Part shown: positions 15,658-23,402 of the stretch, one piece after another
Layout: each line of letters opens with the position of its first letter
Position numbering within the stretch: position 1 is the stretch's first letter
NCBI GenBank assembly: GCA_002688925.1
Contig: NZEC01000020.1
Location: forward strand, 1 to 44,090
DNA: 44,090 bases
From: an archaeon
GTDB lineage: Archaea > Nanobdellota > Nanobdellia > Woesearchaeales > GW2011-AR4
Direction: 5' to 3'
Program-made: the position numbers and the translations under genes
The notes under the pieces: model-generated
The model's database searches: none
What the model saw: only the letters and a program-made list of their open reading frames with translations
Told to the model about the DNA's origin: nothing

Positions 15658-16633
15658 AGAAAAATTGCTTAAAATTATTGAAAATTTTAATGAAAAGAAA
15701 ATCCTTGTTGTAGGGGATATAATGCTTGACAAGTCTATCTGGGGGGAAGTTTCAAGGATCAGCCCGGAAGCTCCTGTCCAGGTTGTTGATGTTTCGAAGG
15801 AAAGTTATTCTCCGGGAGCAGCAGCCAATGTTGCAAATAATATCTCAGCATTAAACGCAGAGGCATTCATGGTTGGGATTATAGGAAATGATGCTGCAAA
15901 AAACATATTGATCCCAAAACTAAAAAATAGCAGTATTGATGTTGATGGAATTTTTATTGACACCAATAAGCCGACAATACAAAAAGTGCGCGTTATTGGA
16001 AGAAGCCAGCAGCTTTTGAGGTTTGATTACGAGAAAAAAGGATACATTGATGACAGCACAGAAAACAAAATTTTTGAATTCATACTTAAAAAAATAAACG
16101 AGATAGATGCAGTAATAGTCTCTGATTACGCAAAAGGCATCATAACAAAAAAATTAATGGAGAAATTAATAGAGCTTTGCAATAAAAACAACAAGATAAT
16201 TGTAATAGACCCCAAGCCAAAGCATAAAAGCTTCTATAAAAACTCAACATTAATTACCCCGAACCACACAGAAGCTCAAAAAATGACAGGAAATGAAGAA
16301 GAGGAAAACATAGACAAATATGTTGAGGTAATGGGAAAAAAGCTGCAACAGGAACTAAATAGCAATGTCCTGATAACAAGGGGAGAAAAAGGCATGTCCC
16401 TGTTTGAAAAAAATAATGAAATAACTCACATCCCGACTTATGCAAAAGAGGTTTTTGATATTGTAGGGGCAGGAGACACTTCTGTTGCAACTTTAACATT
16501 AGCCTTGGTAGCAGGAGCCACATACAAGGAAGCAGCCGTAATAGCAAACCATGCAGCAGGAATCACTGTTGGAAAAGTAGGAACTTCCATAGTCAGCATT
16601 GATGAACTGAAAAAAAGCATTGAAAATGAATAA
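15650..16633 (+). CDS. rfaE1: D-glycero-beta-D-manno-heptose-7-phosphate kinase (HldE kinase domain, stand-alone)
   Basis: A 327-residue ribokinase-family enzyme. The N-terminal signature GDIMLDKSIWGEVSRISPEA with the following APVQVV is characteristic of the kinase half of HldE, and the anion-hole motif GAGDTSVAT (about 271-279) carries the catalytic Asp. In many bacteria it is fused to the adenylyltransferase; here the two halves are separate genes with gmhB between them. The ATGAATAA overlap with gmhB repeats the one with hldD, so translation is probably coupled. Confidence 0.93.
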   Translation: MNKEKLLKIIENFNEKKILVVGDIMLDKSIWGEVSRISPEAPVQVVDVSKESYSPGAAANVANNISALNAEAFMVGIIGNDAAKNILIPKLKNSSIDVDGIFIDTNKPTIQKVRVIGRSQQLLRFDYEKKGYIDDSTENKIFEFILKKINEIDAVIVSDYAKGIITKKLMEKLIELCNKNNKIIVIDPKPKHKSFYKNSTLITPNHTEAQKMTGNEEEENIDKYVEVMGKKLQQELNSNVLITRGEKGMSLFEKNNEITHIPTYAKEVFDIVGAGDTSVATLTLALVAGATYKEAAVIANHAAGITVGKVGTSIVSIDELKKSIENE

Positions 16634-17174
16634 GGCAATTTTTTTGGATAGGGATGGTGTATTAAATAAGGATACAGGTTATCCGCATAAAATTGAAGAT
16701 TTCATATTATCAGATGGTGTTGTTTCCGGTCTTAAAAAATTGAAAGACTTTAAGTTTTTTATAATCTCTAATCAATCCGGGATAGGGCGTGGCTATTATA
16801 CAGAAGAGGATTTCCATAATTTTAATAATCACCTATTAGATATACTAAATAAGAATAACATAAAAATAGAAAGAACTTATTTCTGCCCGCATCACCCTAA
16901 TGAAGTTTGCGATTGCAGAAAACCAAACACAAAATTCATAAAGGAAGCAACAAAAGAATTTAACATCGACTTAACAAATTCCTGGGTCATAGGGGATCAT
17001 CCTCACGATGTAGAAATGGGAATTAATGCAGGCTGCAAAGCAATTTATTTACTAACAGGGCATGGGAAAAAGCACTTTGATGAACTGAAAAAGGAAAACA
17101 TAAAACCTAATTTTACCGCAGAGAATTTCCTGCAGGCTGCAGAATTTATAATACATAATAAAACAAACAATTAA
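16626..17174 (+). CDS. gmhB: D-glycero-D-manno-heptose-1,7-bisphosphate 7-phosphatase
   Basis: About 182 residues from the ATG giving MNKAIFLDRDGVLN; a TTG two codons upstream is less likely. HAD motif 1 is DRDGV with both catalytic Asp, motif 2 is ISNQSGIGRG, and motif 4 is WVIGDHPHDVEMG. The structural zinc site typical of GmhB is visible as FCPHHPNEVCDCRKP (Cys, His, Cys, Cys). Histidinol-phosphate phosphatase is the main alternative, but the operon argues for the heptose pathway. It overlaps the kinase gene by eight bases. Confidence 0.93.
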   Translation: MNKAIFLDRDGVLNKDTGYPHKIEDFILSDGVVSGLKKLKDFKFFIISNQSGIGRGYYTEEDFHNFNNHLLDILNKNNIKIERTYFCPHHPNEVCDCRKPNTKFIKEATKEFNIDLTNSWVIGDHPHDVEMGINAGCKAIYLLTGHGKKHFDELKKENIKPNFTAENFLQAAEFIIHNKTNN

Positions 17175-17183
17175 ATCAACAAA

Positions 17184-17672
17184 ATGTCACAGCAAAAAAT
17201 AAAAACCATTAACGAACTAAAGGATATTTCAGAAAAATTAAGAAATCAGAATAAAAAAGTTATAACTACTAATGGAGTTTTTGACATTCTTCATATCGGC
17301 CATATAAGATATTTGAAAGAAGCTAAGAAACTAGGAGATGTCCTCATAGTAGGTATTAACTCAGATTTTTCTGTAAAAAACATAAAAGAGCCACAAAGAC
17401 CACTTAATAATCAAGATGATCGTGCCGAAGCCATAGCTTCTTTAGAAGTGGTTAATTTTGTAGTTATTTTCAATGAACCCAACCCAATTTATCTTCTTGG
17501 AGTTATAAAGCCAAGCATTCATGTAAAAGGAGGAGATTATAATTTATCTGAAATTGTTGAAAAAGATACTGTAGAAAGTAATAATGGAAAAGTCGTATTG
17601 ATTCCGGAAGTCAAGGGTTATTCCACAACAAATTTCATTAAAAAAATATTAGATATATATAAAAACCAATAA
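17184..17672 (+). CDS. rfaE2: D-glycero-beta-D-manno-heptose 1-phosphate adenylyltransferase (HldE C-domain, stand-alone)
   Basis: 162 residues with the cytidylyltransferase fold: TTNGVFDILHIGHIRYL contains the HxGH motif (HIGH, about 34-37), followed by GDVLIVGINSD, and the C-terminal YSTTNFIKKI aligns with the ISTTxLIxxI motif. The KEPQRPLNNQDDRAE segment and KGGDY match HldE-type adenylyltransferases, which make ADP-heptose from heptose-1-phosphate and ATP. It starts nine bases after gmhB and completes the activation steps. Confidence 0.94.
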   Translation: MSQQKIKTINELKDISEKLRNQNKKVITTNGVFDILHIGHIRYLKEAKKLGDVLIVGINSDFSVKNIKEPQRPLNNQDDRAEAIASLEVVNFVVIFNEPNPIYLLGVIKPSIHVKGGDYNLSEIVEKDTVESNNGKVVLIPEVKGYSTTNFIKKILDIYKNQ

Positions 17673-17703
17673 TCTTTTATATGCTCTGCTTCTCTCAGGA
17701 AAG

Positions 17704-18402
17704 ATGAAAAAATTATCTATAATAATCCCGGTATATGATGAAGAAAAAACTATCTTAGATATAATTGGTAAAGTAAAAAAAGTAAATCTAAAAAACATAA
17801 AAAAAGAAATAGTGATTGTAGATGACTTTTCCACAGATAATACAAGAAAAATCCTGGAGAAATTAAAAGACGGAAGCATAAAGATATTTTTCCACAAAAA
17901 AAACCAGGGAAAAGGCACTGCAATACGGACAGGCTTAAATCACATTACCGGTGACATAATCCTTATTCAGGATGCTGATTCTGAATATGATCCAAGAGAA
18001 TATACCAAGCTTCTGAAGCCGATTATTGAAGATAATAAAAAAGTAGTTTACGGCACTAGGTTGGAGTATATAAAGCATAATGTCAAGAATATGAACAGGC
18101 TACATTTCATTGGAAATGTTTTTTTAACTCACACCACAAACCTTTTGTACAATACAAAAATAACAGACATGGAAACAGGCTATAAGGTCTTTAAAAAAGA
18201 GGTTATAGAAAAAATAAGGTTCAAGGCAAAAAGGTTTGATTTTGAGCCAGAAATAACAGCCAAAATACTCAAGCAAGGATATAAAATTTATGAGGTCCCT
18301 ATAACATTCAAAGCCAGAAAATTTAACGAAGGCAAAAAGATAACTTGGCGCGATGGTATAAAAGCCCTGTTTTATCTTATAAAATACAGGTTTACTGACT
18401 GA
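17704..18402 (+). CDS. Glycosyltransferase family 2, dolichol-phosphate-sugar synthase-like
   Basis: 232 residues. The GT-A signature is clear: IIPVYDEEKTI (N-terminus), EIVIVDDFSTDNTR, QGKGTAIRTG, then the metal-binding DADSEYDPRE and the MET/GYK motif DMETGYKVFKKEV. No membrane domain is present. The closest pattern is the polyprenyl-phosphate hexose synthase subgroup, which charges a lipid carrier at the inner membrane face. It follows the ADP-heptose genes by 31 bases; use of a heptose donor is only suggested by this context. Its end overlaps the convergent ferredoxin gene by 11 bases. Confidence 0.88.
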   Translation: MKKLSIIIPVYDEEKTILDIIGKVKKVNLKNIKKEIVIVDDFSTDNTRKILEKLKDGSIKIFFHKKNQGKGTAIRTGLNHITGDIILIQDADSEYDPREYTKLLKPIIEDNKKVVYGTRLEYIKHNVKNMNRLHFIGNVFLTHTTNLLYNTKITDMETGYKVFKKEVIEKIRFKAKRFDFEPEITAKILKQGYKIYEVPITFKARKFNEGKKITWRDGIKALFYLIKYRFTD

Positions 18403-18994
18403 CTTTCTTGTTTAAATCCAGCTCATCATCCTGCACATAAGCTAAATTATTCTTCAATGCAATATATGCTTTTTCAAGTTCCCTTCCAAGATAAGCTGCA
18501 TGATCCATTCTTATGTCTAATTTTTCCTTGTTCAATATTGTTTGATAGATATCAAGCGGTTTTTCCCCTGTAACTTTTAGCACAATCTTGTTCTTTTCAT
18601 TGCAGAAAGCAACCTCAATTTTATTTTTCTCATTATTGACTTTAATCAAGAAATACCCTTTATCATCAACAACAAATTCCTTTGCATCATCATATTCTGC
18701 AATTACTTCCTTACCTTCTTCATCGTTAACTTTATTTCCCACAATATCTGCACCCTTTACAGGGTCAATAACTCTTATTGCATTCACAGGGCATCCTTTC
18801 GCTGCTTCTATCAGCGCATCTGCTGTTTCAGGTTCAGAATCAACTTCTAAAGTGTAAATTCCTTTACCAATATCATCAGATTCTTTTAAGATTGCCTTGC
18901 TTCCCTCAAATTCAAAATAATCCGGAGCCAAAGCAACGCAGCTGCCCTGCCCAATACATGTATTTTTATTATATTCAATATGTAATTTTGCCAT
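18392..18994 (-). CDS. Single-cluster ferredoxin fused to a DUF4346-like domain
   Basis: 200 residues from the ATG giving MAKLHIEYNKNTCIGQGSC. The N-terminal ferredoxin domain has three visible cluster cysteines: CIGQGSC (13 and 19) and GCPVNAIRV (near 67). The fourth expected Cys is Ala in VALAPDYF, so a [3Fe-4S] cluster is more likely than [4Fe-4S]. From about 110 on, GYFLIKVNNEKNKIEVAF and DHAAYLGRELEKAYIAL followed by YVQDDEL resemble DUF4346, of unknown role. The frame stays open far upstream, but that part lies in the dispersed repeat and is not coding. The electron partner is unknown. Confidence 0.82.
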   Translation of the reverse strand: MAKLHIEYNKNTCIGQGSCVALAPDYFEFEGSKAILKESDDIGKGIYTLEVDSEPETADALIEAAKGCPVNAIRVIDPVKGADIVGNKVNDEEGKEVIAEYDDAKEFVVDDKGYFLIKVNNEKNKIEVAFCNEKNKIVLKVTGEKPLDIYQTILNKEKLDIRMDHAAYLGRELEKAYIALKNNLAYVQDDELDLNKKVSQ

Positions 18995-19044
18995 AACAAA
19001 AGTTAATGTATATCCATTTATAAACGTTATTGAAAAAAGATTAG

Positions 19045-19223
19045 TGTAAAAGTTGGTGCTTGTGCGTAAATTGCCAATGAAGCAAGTCCAAAAAGGTTGC
19101 GCTAAACGACCTGAGCAAAACGCAGTGCTGAAAAATCGAAGATTTTTGGCATGCCGAAAATTGAAAATTTTCCAGCATTTTGCGAAGTTGAGAAGCCATC
19201 TAAGGCCCCGCACAAGCACCAAC
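19045..19223 (+). repeat. Dispersed MITE-like hairpin repeat, copy A (long form)
   Basis: Core 19052-19223 (172 bp) with terminal inverted repeats GTTGGTGCTTGTGCG and CGCACAAGCACCAAC. The reverse complement of 43959-44085 matches it with two substitutions over 120 bp; copy A has 52 additional bases in the middle. Both copies share TGTAAAA just outside the left end. Inner sequences (GCAAAACGCAGT against TTTTGC, and others) allow a long imperfect hairpin. No transposase is encoded and no clear target-site duplication is visible. It ends 47 bases before the rnhB ATG. The sequence can be read in an open frame into the ferredoxin gene, but that is incidental. Confidence 0.88.
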
Positions 19224-19270
19224 GTTAGAAAAACAAAAATTATTAAATACTCATCTTATTAAAAAAGAAC

Positions 19271-20143
19271 ATGTCGAAAATATTAGGTATTGATGAAGCT
19301 GGCAGGGGCCCAGTAATCGGTCCCTTAGTTATGTGTGGAGTATCTGTAAAAGAAGAGGATGAAAAAGAGCTGGTTAAATTAAAAGTCAAAGACTCAAAAT
19401 TACTTACAAAAGAAAAAAGAGAATACATGTTTGATAAGATACAGGACATATCTTACAAATATGAAGTTATTGTTGTAAGCCCGGATGAAGTTGACAAAGC
19501 TGTCAATAATCATGATGGATTAAACCTAAACAGATTAGAAGCGCGAAAATCAGCAGAAATCATTAACCTATTAAATCCAGATAAAGCAATTATAGATGCG
19601 CCCAGCAACAATATAAGCAGTTTCAGGGAATACATATCAAATTATATTAAAAATAAAAAACTGGAATTAATTCTTGAGCACAAGGCAGATATGAAATATC
19701 CTATAGTAAGCGCAGCTTCTATCATAGCAAAAGTTACCCGAGACAGGGAAATAGAAAAAATAAAGAAAAAAATCAAAGTTAATTTCGGCTCCGGCTACAT
19801 GTCTGACCCGAAAACAGTTATTTTCCTGGAAAAATATTTTGAAAAATACCCTAAGATATTCAGGAAAAGCTGGGCGCCTTATAAAAATATTTCAAGCAAA
19901 AAATTCCAGAAAAAATTAGACTTATTTGCTGATTTTATAAATAAAGCGGAGCATAAAAACAAAAACCTAGCCATTAAGCTGAAAAAGCTCGAGGATTTTG
20001 GATATACTTTTATCCCAACATCAGCAGAGCATGAACACGTAAGGATGAAAGGCCCCTGCACAATCACATTATACAAAAGCGGCAAACTGCTAATACAAGG
20101 CAAAGAAGAGCACAAAAAAGCAGTTGAGAAGATATTAAAGTAA
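19271..20143 (+). CDS. rnhB: Ribonuclease HII with C-terminal extra domain
   Basis: 290 residues; ordinary archaeal RNase HII is about 200-230. Catalytic motifs are intact: GIDEAGRGPVIGPLV (Asp and Glu), DSKLLTKEKRE, IDAPS, and HKADMKYPIVSAASIIAKVTR with the following RDRE. It cuts RNA in RNA-DNA hybrids, including single ribonucleotides. The last ~55 residues (GYTFIPTSAEHEHVRMKG, then TITLYKSGKLLIQG) look like the TBP-like substrate-binding domain that RNase HIII carries at its N-terminus, placed here at the C-terminus. That domain call is mine and tentative. The repeat copy A lies just upstream of its promoter (TATTAAATAC near 19241-19250). Confidence 0.92.
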   Translation: MSKILGIDEAGRGPVIGPLVMCGVSVKEEDEKELVKLKVKDSKLLTKEKREYMFDKIQDISYKYEVIVVSPDEVDKAVNNHDGLNLNRLEARKSAEIINLLNPDKAIIDAPSNNISSFREYISNYIKNKKLELILEHKADMKYPIVSAASIIAKVTRDREIEKIKKKIKVNFGSGYMSDPKTVIFLEKYFEKYPKIFRKSWAPYKNISSKKFQKKLDLFADFINKAEHKNKNLAIKLKKLEDFGYTFIPTSAEHEHVRMKGPCTITLYKSGKLLIQGKEEHKKAVEKILK

Positions 20144-20191
20144 TCAAAAGAACATAAAATTTAAATACTAATCATTATTGTACAGTGAAAA

Positions 20192-20668
20192 ATGACATCG
20201 AAAACATATGATGATGGTCTGGGAAAATTCCTAGAAGAAATGATGAATAAAAAAATCCCATCAATCGAAGTTTGGAGTAATGAATTGTCCGAAGAATTGC
20301 CTAAATACTTTAAAGGATATAAAGATTTGGAAAAGACCTGTGAACTAATTGCTGGGGTGCAAAAAAAATATGAAAAGCTTGAAGATCCAGAAAAAGCCAA
20401 TAGGGCAATTAAGATCCACGAGATATCAAATGGGCTATACCTAAGCCCGGAATATTGCGATAAAAATGGAAAAAAGTATGCAGAAAGATTAAATGCTGCC
20501 AGTGGAGATGCTATGCTTAATGAAGTAGATGAAGGTGATTTTATTGGTAATAAACAGGTCTTGTTCAAAGAAACTTTTGGACTTGGTGGGTTATTTGATA
20601 AAATTCATAAAAATCTGCCAATAAAGGGCTTTCGACCGTCAGATTATCCCTCTTGTCAGAAAAAGTGA
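20192..20668 (+). CDS. Hypothetical acidic helical protein
   Basis: 158 residues that I do not recognise. The sequence is predominantly helical and charged, without signal peptide or membrane segment; it contains two late cysteines and the phrase KETFGLGGLFDKIHKNLP near the end. A TATA-like AAATTTAAATAC lies about 25-35 bases upstream of the ATG, consistent with a gene transcribed on its own. Nothing nearby suggests a role. Confidence 0.5.
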   Translation: MTSKTYDDGLGKFLEEMMNKKIPSIEVWSNELSEELPKYFKGYKDLEKTCELIAGVQKKYEKLEDPEKANRAIKIHEISNGLYLSPEYCDKNGKKYAERLNAASGDAMLNEVDEGDFIGNKQVLFKETFGLGGLFDKIHKNLPIKGFRPSDYPSCQKK

Positions 20669-20723
20669 AACAAATTACGATTTTTTTTTCAATAACATTT
20701 ATAAATGAAACATCCTTCCCATG

Positions 20724-20806
20724 TTCTATCAAGAGATAAGCTGGTAGTAAAGCTAATAAGGCTTCTTTTGCTCGCTTATACTGGAGACAAATAATTCTTT
20801 TTGTTT
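20724..20806 (+). ncRNA. Possible small structured RNA (H/ACA-like), unproven
   Basis: The 208-base gap between 20668 and 20877 has a TATA-like ATTTATAAATG at 20697-20707. Downstream, ATAAGC (20736-20741) pairs with GCTTAT (20774-20779), enclosing an internal loop and a second stem AAGC (20750-20753) with GCTT (20761-20764); ACA follows at 20787-20789 and a T-rich run at 20795-20806. Stem, pocket, stem and ACA resemble an archaeal H/ACA guide, but the lower stem is short and no K-turn is evident. Confidence 0.25.
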
Positions 20807-20876
20807 CCGTAATAAAATACAGTATTTGTAATAAAAATTAAGATAAAAAACAATAAAAAAACTAATTAACACTAAA

Positions 20877-21332
20877 ATGGCACGAATGCATTCAAGGAAG
20901 CATGGAAAAAGCGGCTCCAAAAAACTGATTAAGAAATCATTACCGACATGGCTTAGCTACAAGCCGATGGAAGTAGAGATTTTAATAGCTAAGCTGGCTA
21001 AAGAAGGCAAAACTTCATCAGAAATAGGGACAATCCTGAGAGACACATACGGAGTTCCGGACATAAGGCTGCTCTGCAAGAAAAAAATTTCAGACATACT
21101 GAAAGAAAAGAAGGCAGCTCCTGAGATTCCTGATGACCTGATTTCTTTAATAAGAAGGTCTGTGGCAATAAGAAAGCATCTGGAAGCAAACCACAAGGAC
21201 GAAACAGCAAAACGAGGCCTTATTCTGACAGAATCCAAAATCAAGAGGCTGACAAAATATTATAAGGAAGCAGGAAAGCTGGAATCAGGATGGAAATTCG
21301 ATCCTCAAAGAGCAGGATTCTTCATGAAGTAA
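20877..21332 (+). CDS. rps15: Small ribosomal subunit protein uS15
   Basis: 151 residues, the archaeal/eukaryotic long form of uS15 with an N-terminal extension (MARMHSRKHGKSGSKK) ahead of the helical core. Characteristic segments are VEILIAKLAKEGKTSSEIG, RDTYGVPDIRLL, and ESKIKRLTKYYKEAGKL before the terminal PQRAGFFMK (archaeal homologues usually end in a Trp-rich or aromatic stretch here). It binds the central domain of 16S rRNA. It stands alone between the unknown gene and the isoprenoid cluster. Confidence 0.95.
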   Translation: MARMHSRKHGKSGSKKLIKKSLPTWLSYKPMEVEILIAKLAKEGKTSSEIGTILRDTYGVPDIRLLCKKKISDILKEKKAAPEIPDDLISLIRRSVAIRKHLEANHKDETAKRGLILTESKIKRLTKYYKEAGKLESGWKFDPQRAGFFMK

Positions 21333-21360
21333 ATTCTTTTTAATTTTTTTAAAATTATTA

Positions 21361-22443
21361 TCAATCACTTCTCATAACTATATAATCAGCAAAATCATTG
21401 AAAAACTTATATCCTTGCTCATTTAAATCCGATTTATTCAGGTATTTTTTGGCTTCCATGATTTTTTTATTTGCATATTTTTGGACATAATCCAAGGCCC
21501 CTGTATCTTTTATTACGCTAATGCACCCTTTAATCTCAGATTCTGTTGCCTTGTTATTTCCTAAAACCTTAGAAAGAAATTTTTTCTGTGATTCATTGCT
21601 GTTTTGCAGCGCTTTTATAATGATTAATGTACTGTTGCCCTTCCTTAGGTCTGTTCCATGAACCCTTCCTTTATTCATTTTTTCGCTCAAATCCATAATA
21701 TCATCATGCAGCTGAAAAGCAAGCGCAATAGAATTAGCATATTTTTCCAAATTTTCCAGCTGATAAGGTTTTGCATTATTCAATACAGCCCCAAACATTA
21801 TTGAGGCAGAAAGCAATGAAGCTGTCTTATTCATGGCTGCAGCAATATAGTCTTCTTCACTTAATTCTTTCCTGAAAGAAAGCATCAAATCAAAACTCTG
21901 ACCTTCATTTATTTTTTGATAAGCATCATTGAAAATTTTAAGTGATTTGTTTTTTAGATTTCCATCTAATTTCGATTTAATAACGCAGTAATTTGACAAA
22001 GAATACAAAATATTCCCCTGTATTATTGCCATTGACACACTAAACCTCTTTGAAAAGCTGTCAAATAAAGGGCCTTTGTATTTTTTATCTGTAAAGTTTT
22101 TTTTGAAGTAAGACTCAAAAAGCTTGTGCATTGCAGGCTTATTTCTCCTTAATGAATCCTCATCCATAATATCATCATGTATTAAAGAAGATGCATGAAA
22201 AAGTTCCGGAGTTATAGCAAGAGGATAGATTTTTTCCTCATCAGAGTCATTAATTGACTTATACGCCATTATAGCTGCTATTGGCCTCATTCTCTTTCCC
22301 GGTCTGAGTGTAAATTCCTTAAGGTAGCTATAGCATGCTTTCAGAAACTCATCTTTTGTTTTCTTTATTTCATCTTCAAAAAGCTTATTCAACTCTTTAT
22401 CTACAATGATGTTGTATTTTTTTAATGTGTTATTAAAATTCAT
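21361..22443 (-). CDS. idsA: Isoprenyl diphosphate synthase (GGPP synthase-like)
   Basis: 360 residues, trans-prenyltransferase fold. Both Asp-rich motifs are intact: DDIMDED (first) within LFHASSLIHDDIMDEDS plus RR, and DDIMD (second) within QLHDDIMDLSEKMNKG. RPGKRMRP near residue 50-57 binds the allylic/homoallylic diphosphate. The residues 4 and 5 before the first motif are Ser-Ser instead of the aromatic found in many archaeal GGPP synthases, so product length may differ from C20. It ends the minus-strand cluster dxr-ispDF-ispE-ispH and would use the IPP/DMAPP made by those enzymes. An inner segment of about 20 residues (KNFTDKKYKGPLFDSFSK) is an insertion. Confidence 0.9.
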   Translation of the reverse strand: MNFNNTLKKYNIIVDKELNKLFEDEIKKTKDEFLKACYSYLKEFTLRPGKRMRPIAAIMAYKSINDSDEEKIYPLAITPELFHASSLIHDDIMDEDSLRRNKPAMHKLFESYFKKNFTDKKYKGPLFDSFSKRFSVSMAIIQGNILYSLSNYCVIKSKLDGNLKNKSLKIFNDAYQKINEGQSFDLMLSFRKELSEEDYIAAAMNKTASLLSASIMFGAVLNNAKPYQLENLEKYANSIALAFQLHDDIMDLSEKMNKGRVHGTDLRKGNSTLIIIKALQNSNESQKKFLSKVLGNNKATESEIKGCISVIKDTGALDYVQKYANKKIMEAKKYLNKSDLNEQGYKFFNDFADYIVMRSD

Positions 22444-22452
22444 TTTAAGTTT

Positions 22453-23379
22453 TTATCTGTTATCTCTCACCTGCCTTATCCTATCAACAACCTCGTCAAT
22501 TGTAATATCTGGGGTAGATGCTCCTGCAGTTATGCCAATATGCTCTTTATTTAAAACCCATTCTTTTTTTAATTGATCAGCAAGCTGTATGAAATGAGTT
22601 TCTACATTCAGGGTTTTGCATTTTGCAGCCAGCTCCTTGCTGTTGCTTGAGTTTTTCCCTCCGATAACAATCATCACATCTGCCTTCTTGGCAATATCCT
22701 CTGTATCTGCCTGCCTTTGTTTTGTCGGATTACAAATTGTATCCACAAAAACAAAATTTTTTGAAAGCCTGTTGAGGCTTAAGTGAATTTTTTCAAAATT
22801 TTTCTCTGACAGGCTATTGATATTATCTATCAGCTCTTTATACCCTGGAACAGACATTGTGGTCTGGGATATTACAGCCACTTTCTTGAAATTATTTTTT
22901 TTAATATATTCCACAACAGAAGCAGCATCTTTTGGGCTCTCAACAATAAATGTATCTTCGCCTTTTATGTAATAGCTTGTGCCAACAGCTTCAGGGTGGT
23001 TTTTTTTCCCAAACAATATGACTTCGTAGCCGTTATTCTTTAATTTAACAGCTACTTTATGCACTAAAGTTACTAAAGGACAAGTCGCATCATTGAGGTT
23101 TTTCCCTTTTACTATTGACTTTTCCTGCAGTTTCTGGTAGGTTGTTTTTGGCTCTCCATGAGCTCTTAATACAGTTACGGAATTTTGAGGTATATCATCA
23201 ATTTTGTCTGCAAATTCTATCCCTTTTTTCTCCAAATCCTCGATTACCTTTTCATTATGCACAAGCTGCCCATAGACATAAACCTTGCCATTATTTTCCG
23301 ATGCAGTCTCCTCAGCAATTTCTATTGCGTGCTTAACGCCAAAACAGAAGCCGGCATGCTTTGCAATTAAAATTTCCAT
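22453..23379 (-). CDS. ispH: 4-hydroxy-3-methylbut-2-enyl diphosphate reductase (IspH)
   Basis: 308 residues. IspH makes IPP and DMAPP in the last step of the MEP pathway, using a [4Fe-4S] cluster. The three cluster cysteines are present in AKHAGFCFGVKHAI (Cys12), DATCPLVTLVHK and DTICNPTKQRQ, together with the conserved His of QLVHNE and the substrate-binding Glu region. It starts 23 bases after ispE and ends nine bases before the prenyl synthase. Archaea normally use the mevalonate route, so this bacterial-type gene suggests ancestral transfer. Confidence 0.96.
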   Translation of the reverse strand: MEILIAKHAGFCFGVKHAIEIAEETASENNGKVYVYGQLVHNEKVIEDLEKKGIEFADKIDDIPQNSVTVLRAHGEPKTTYQKLQEKSIVKGKNLNDATCPLVTLVHKVAVKLKNNGYEVILFGKKNHPEAVGTSYYIKGEDTFIVESPKDAASVVEYIKKNNFKKVAVISQTTMSVPGYKELIDNINSLSEKNFEKIHLSLNRLSKNFVFVDTICNPTKQRQADTEDIAKKADVMIVIGGKNSSNSKELAAKCKTLNVETHFIQLADQLKKEWVLNKEHIGITAGASTPDITIDEVVDRIRQVRDNR

Positions 23380-23402
23380 GCTTTTTGGGTATTGTTTTCA
23401 GT

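Noticed and set aside
18995-19222. N-terminal extension of the ferredoxin gene by about 76 codons
   Set aside because: The extension is a reading of the dispersed repeat and promoter region; the ferredoxin domain begins normally at the ATG at 18994.
19045-19223. Integron attC site or CRISPR-like unit
   Set aside because: The ends do not follow the attC core pattern (they begin GTTGGTG and end CACCAAC), no integrase or array of regularly spaced repeats is present.
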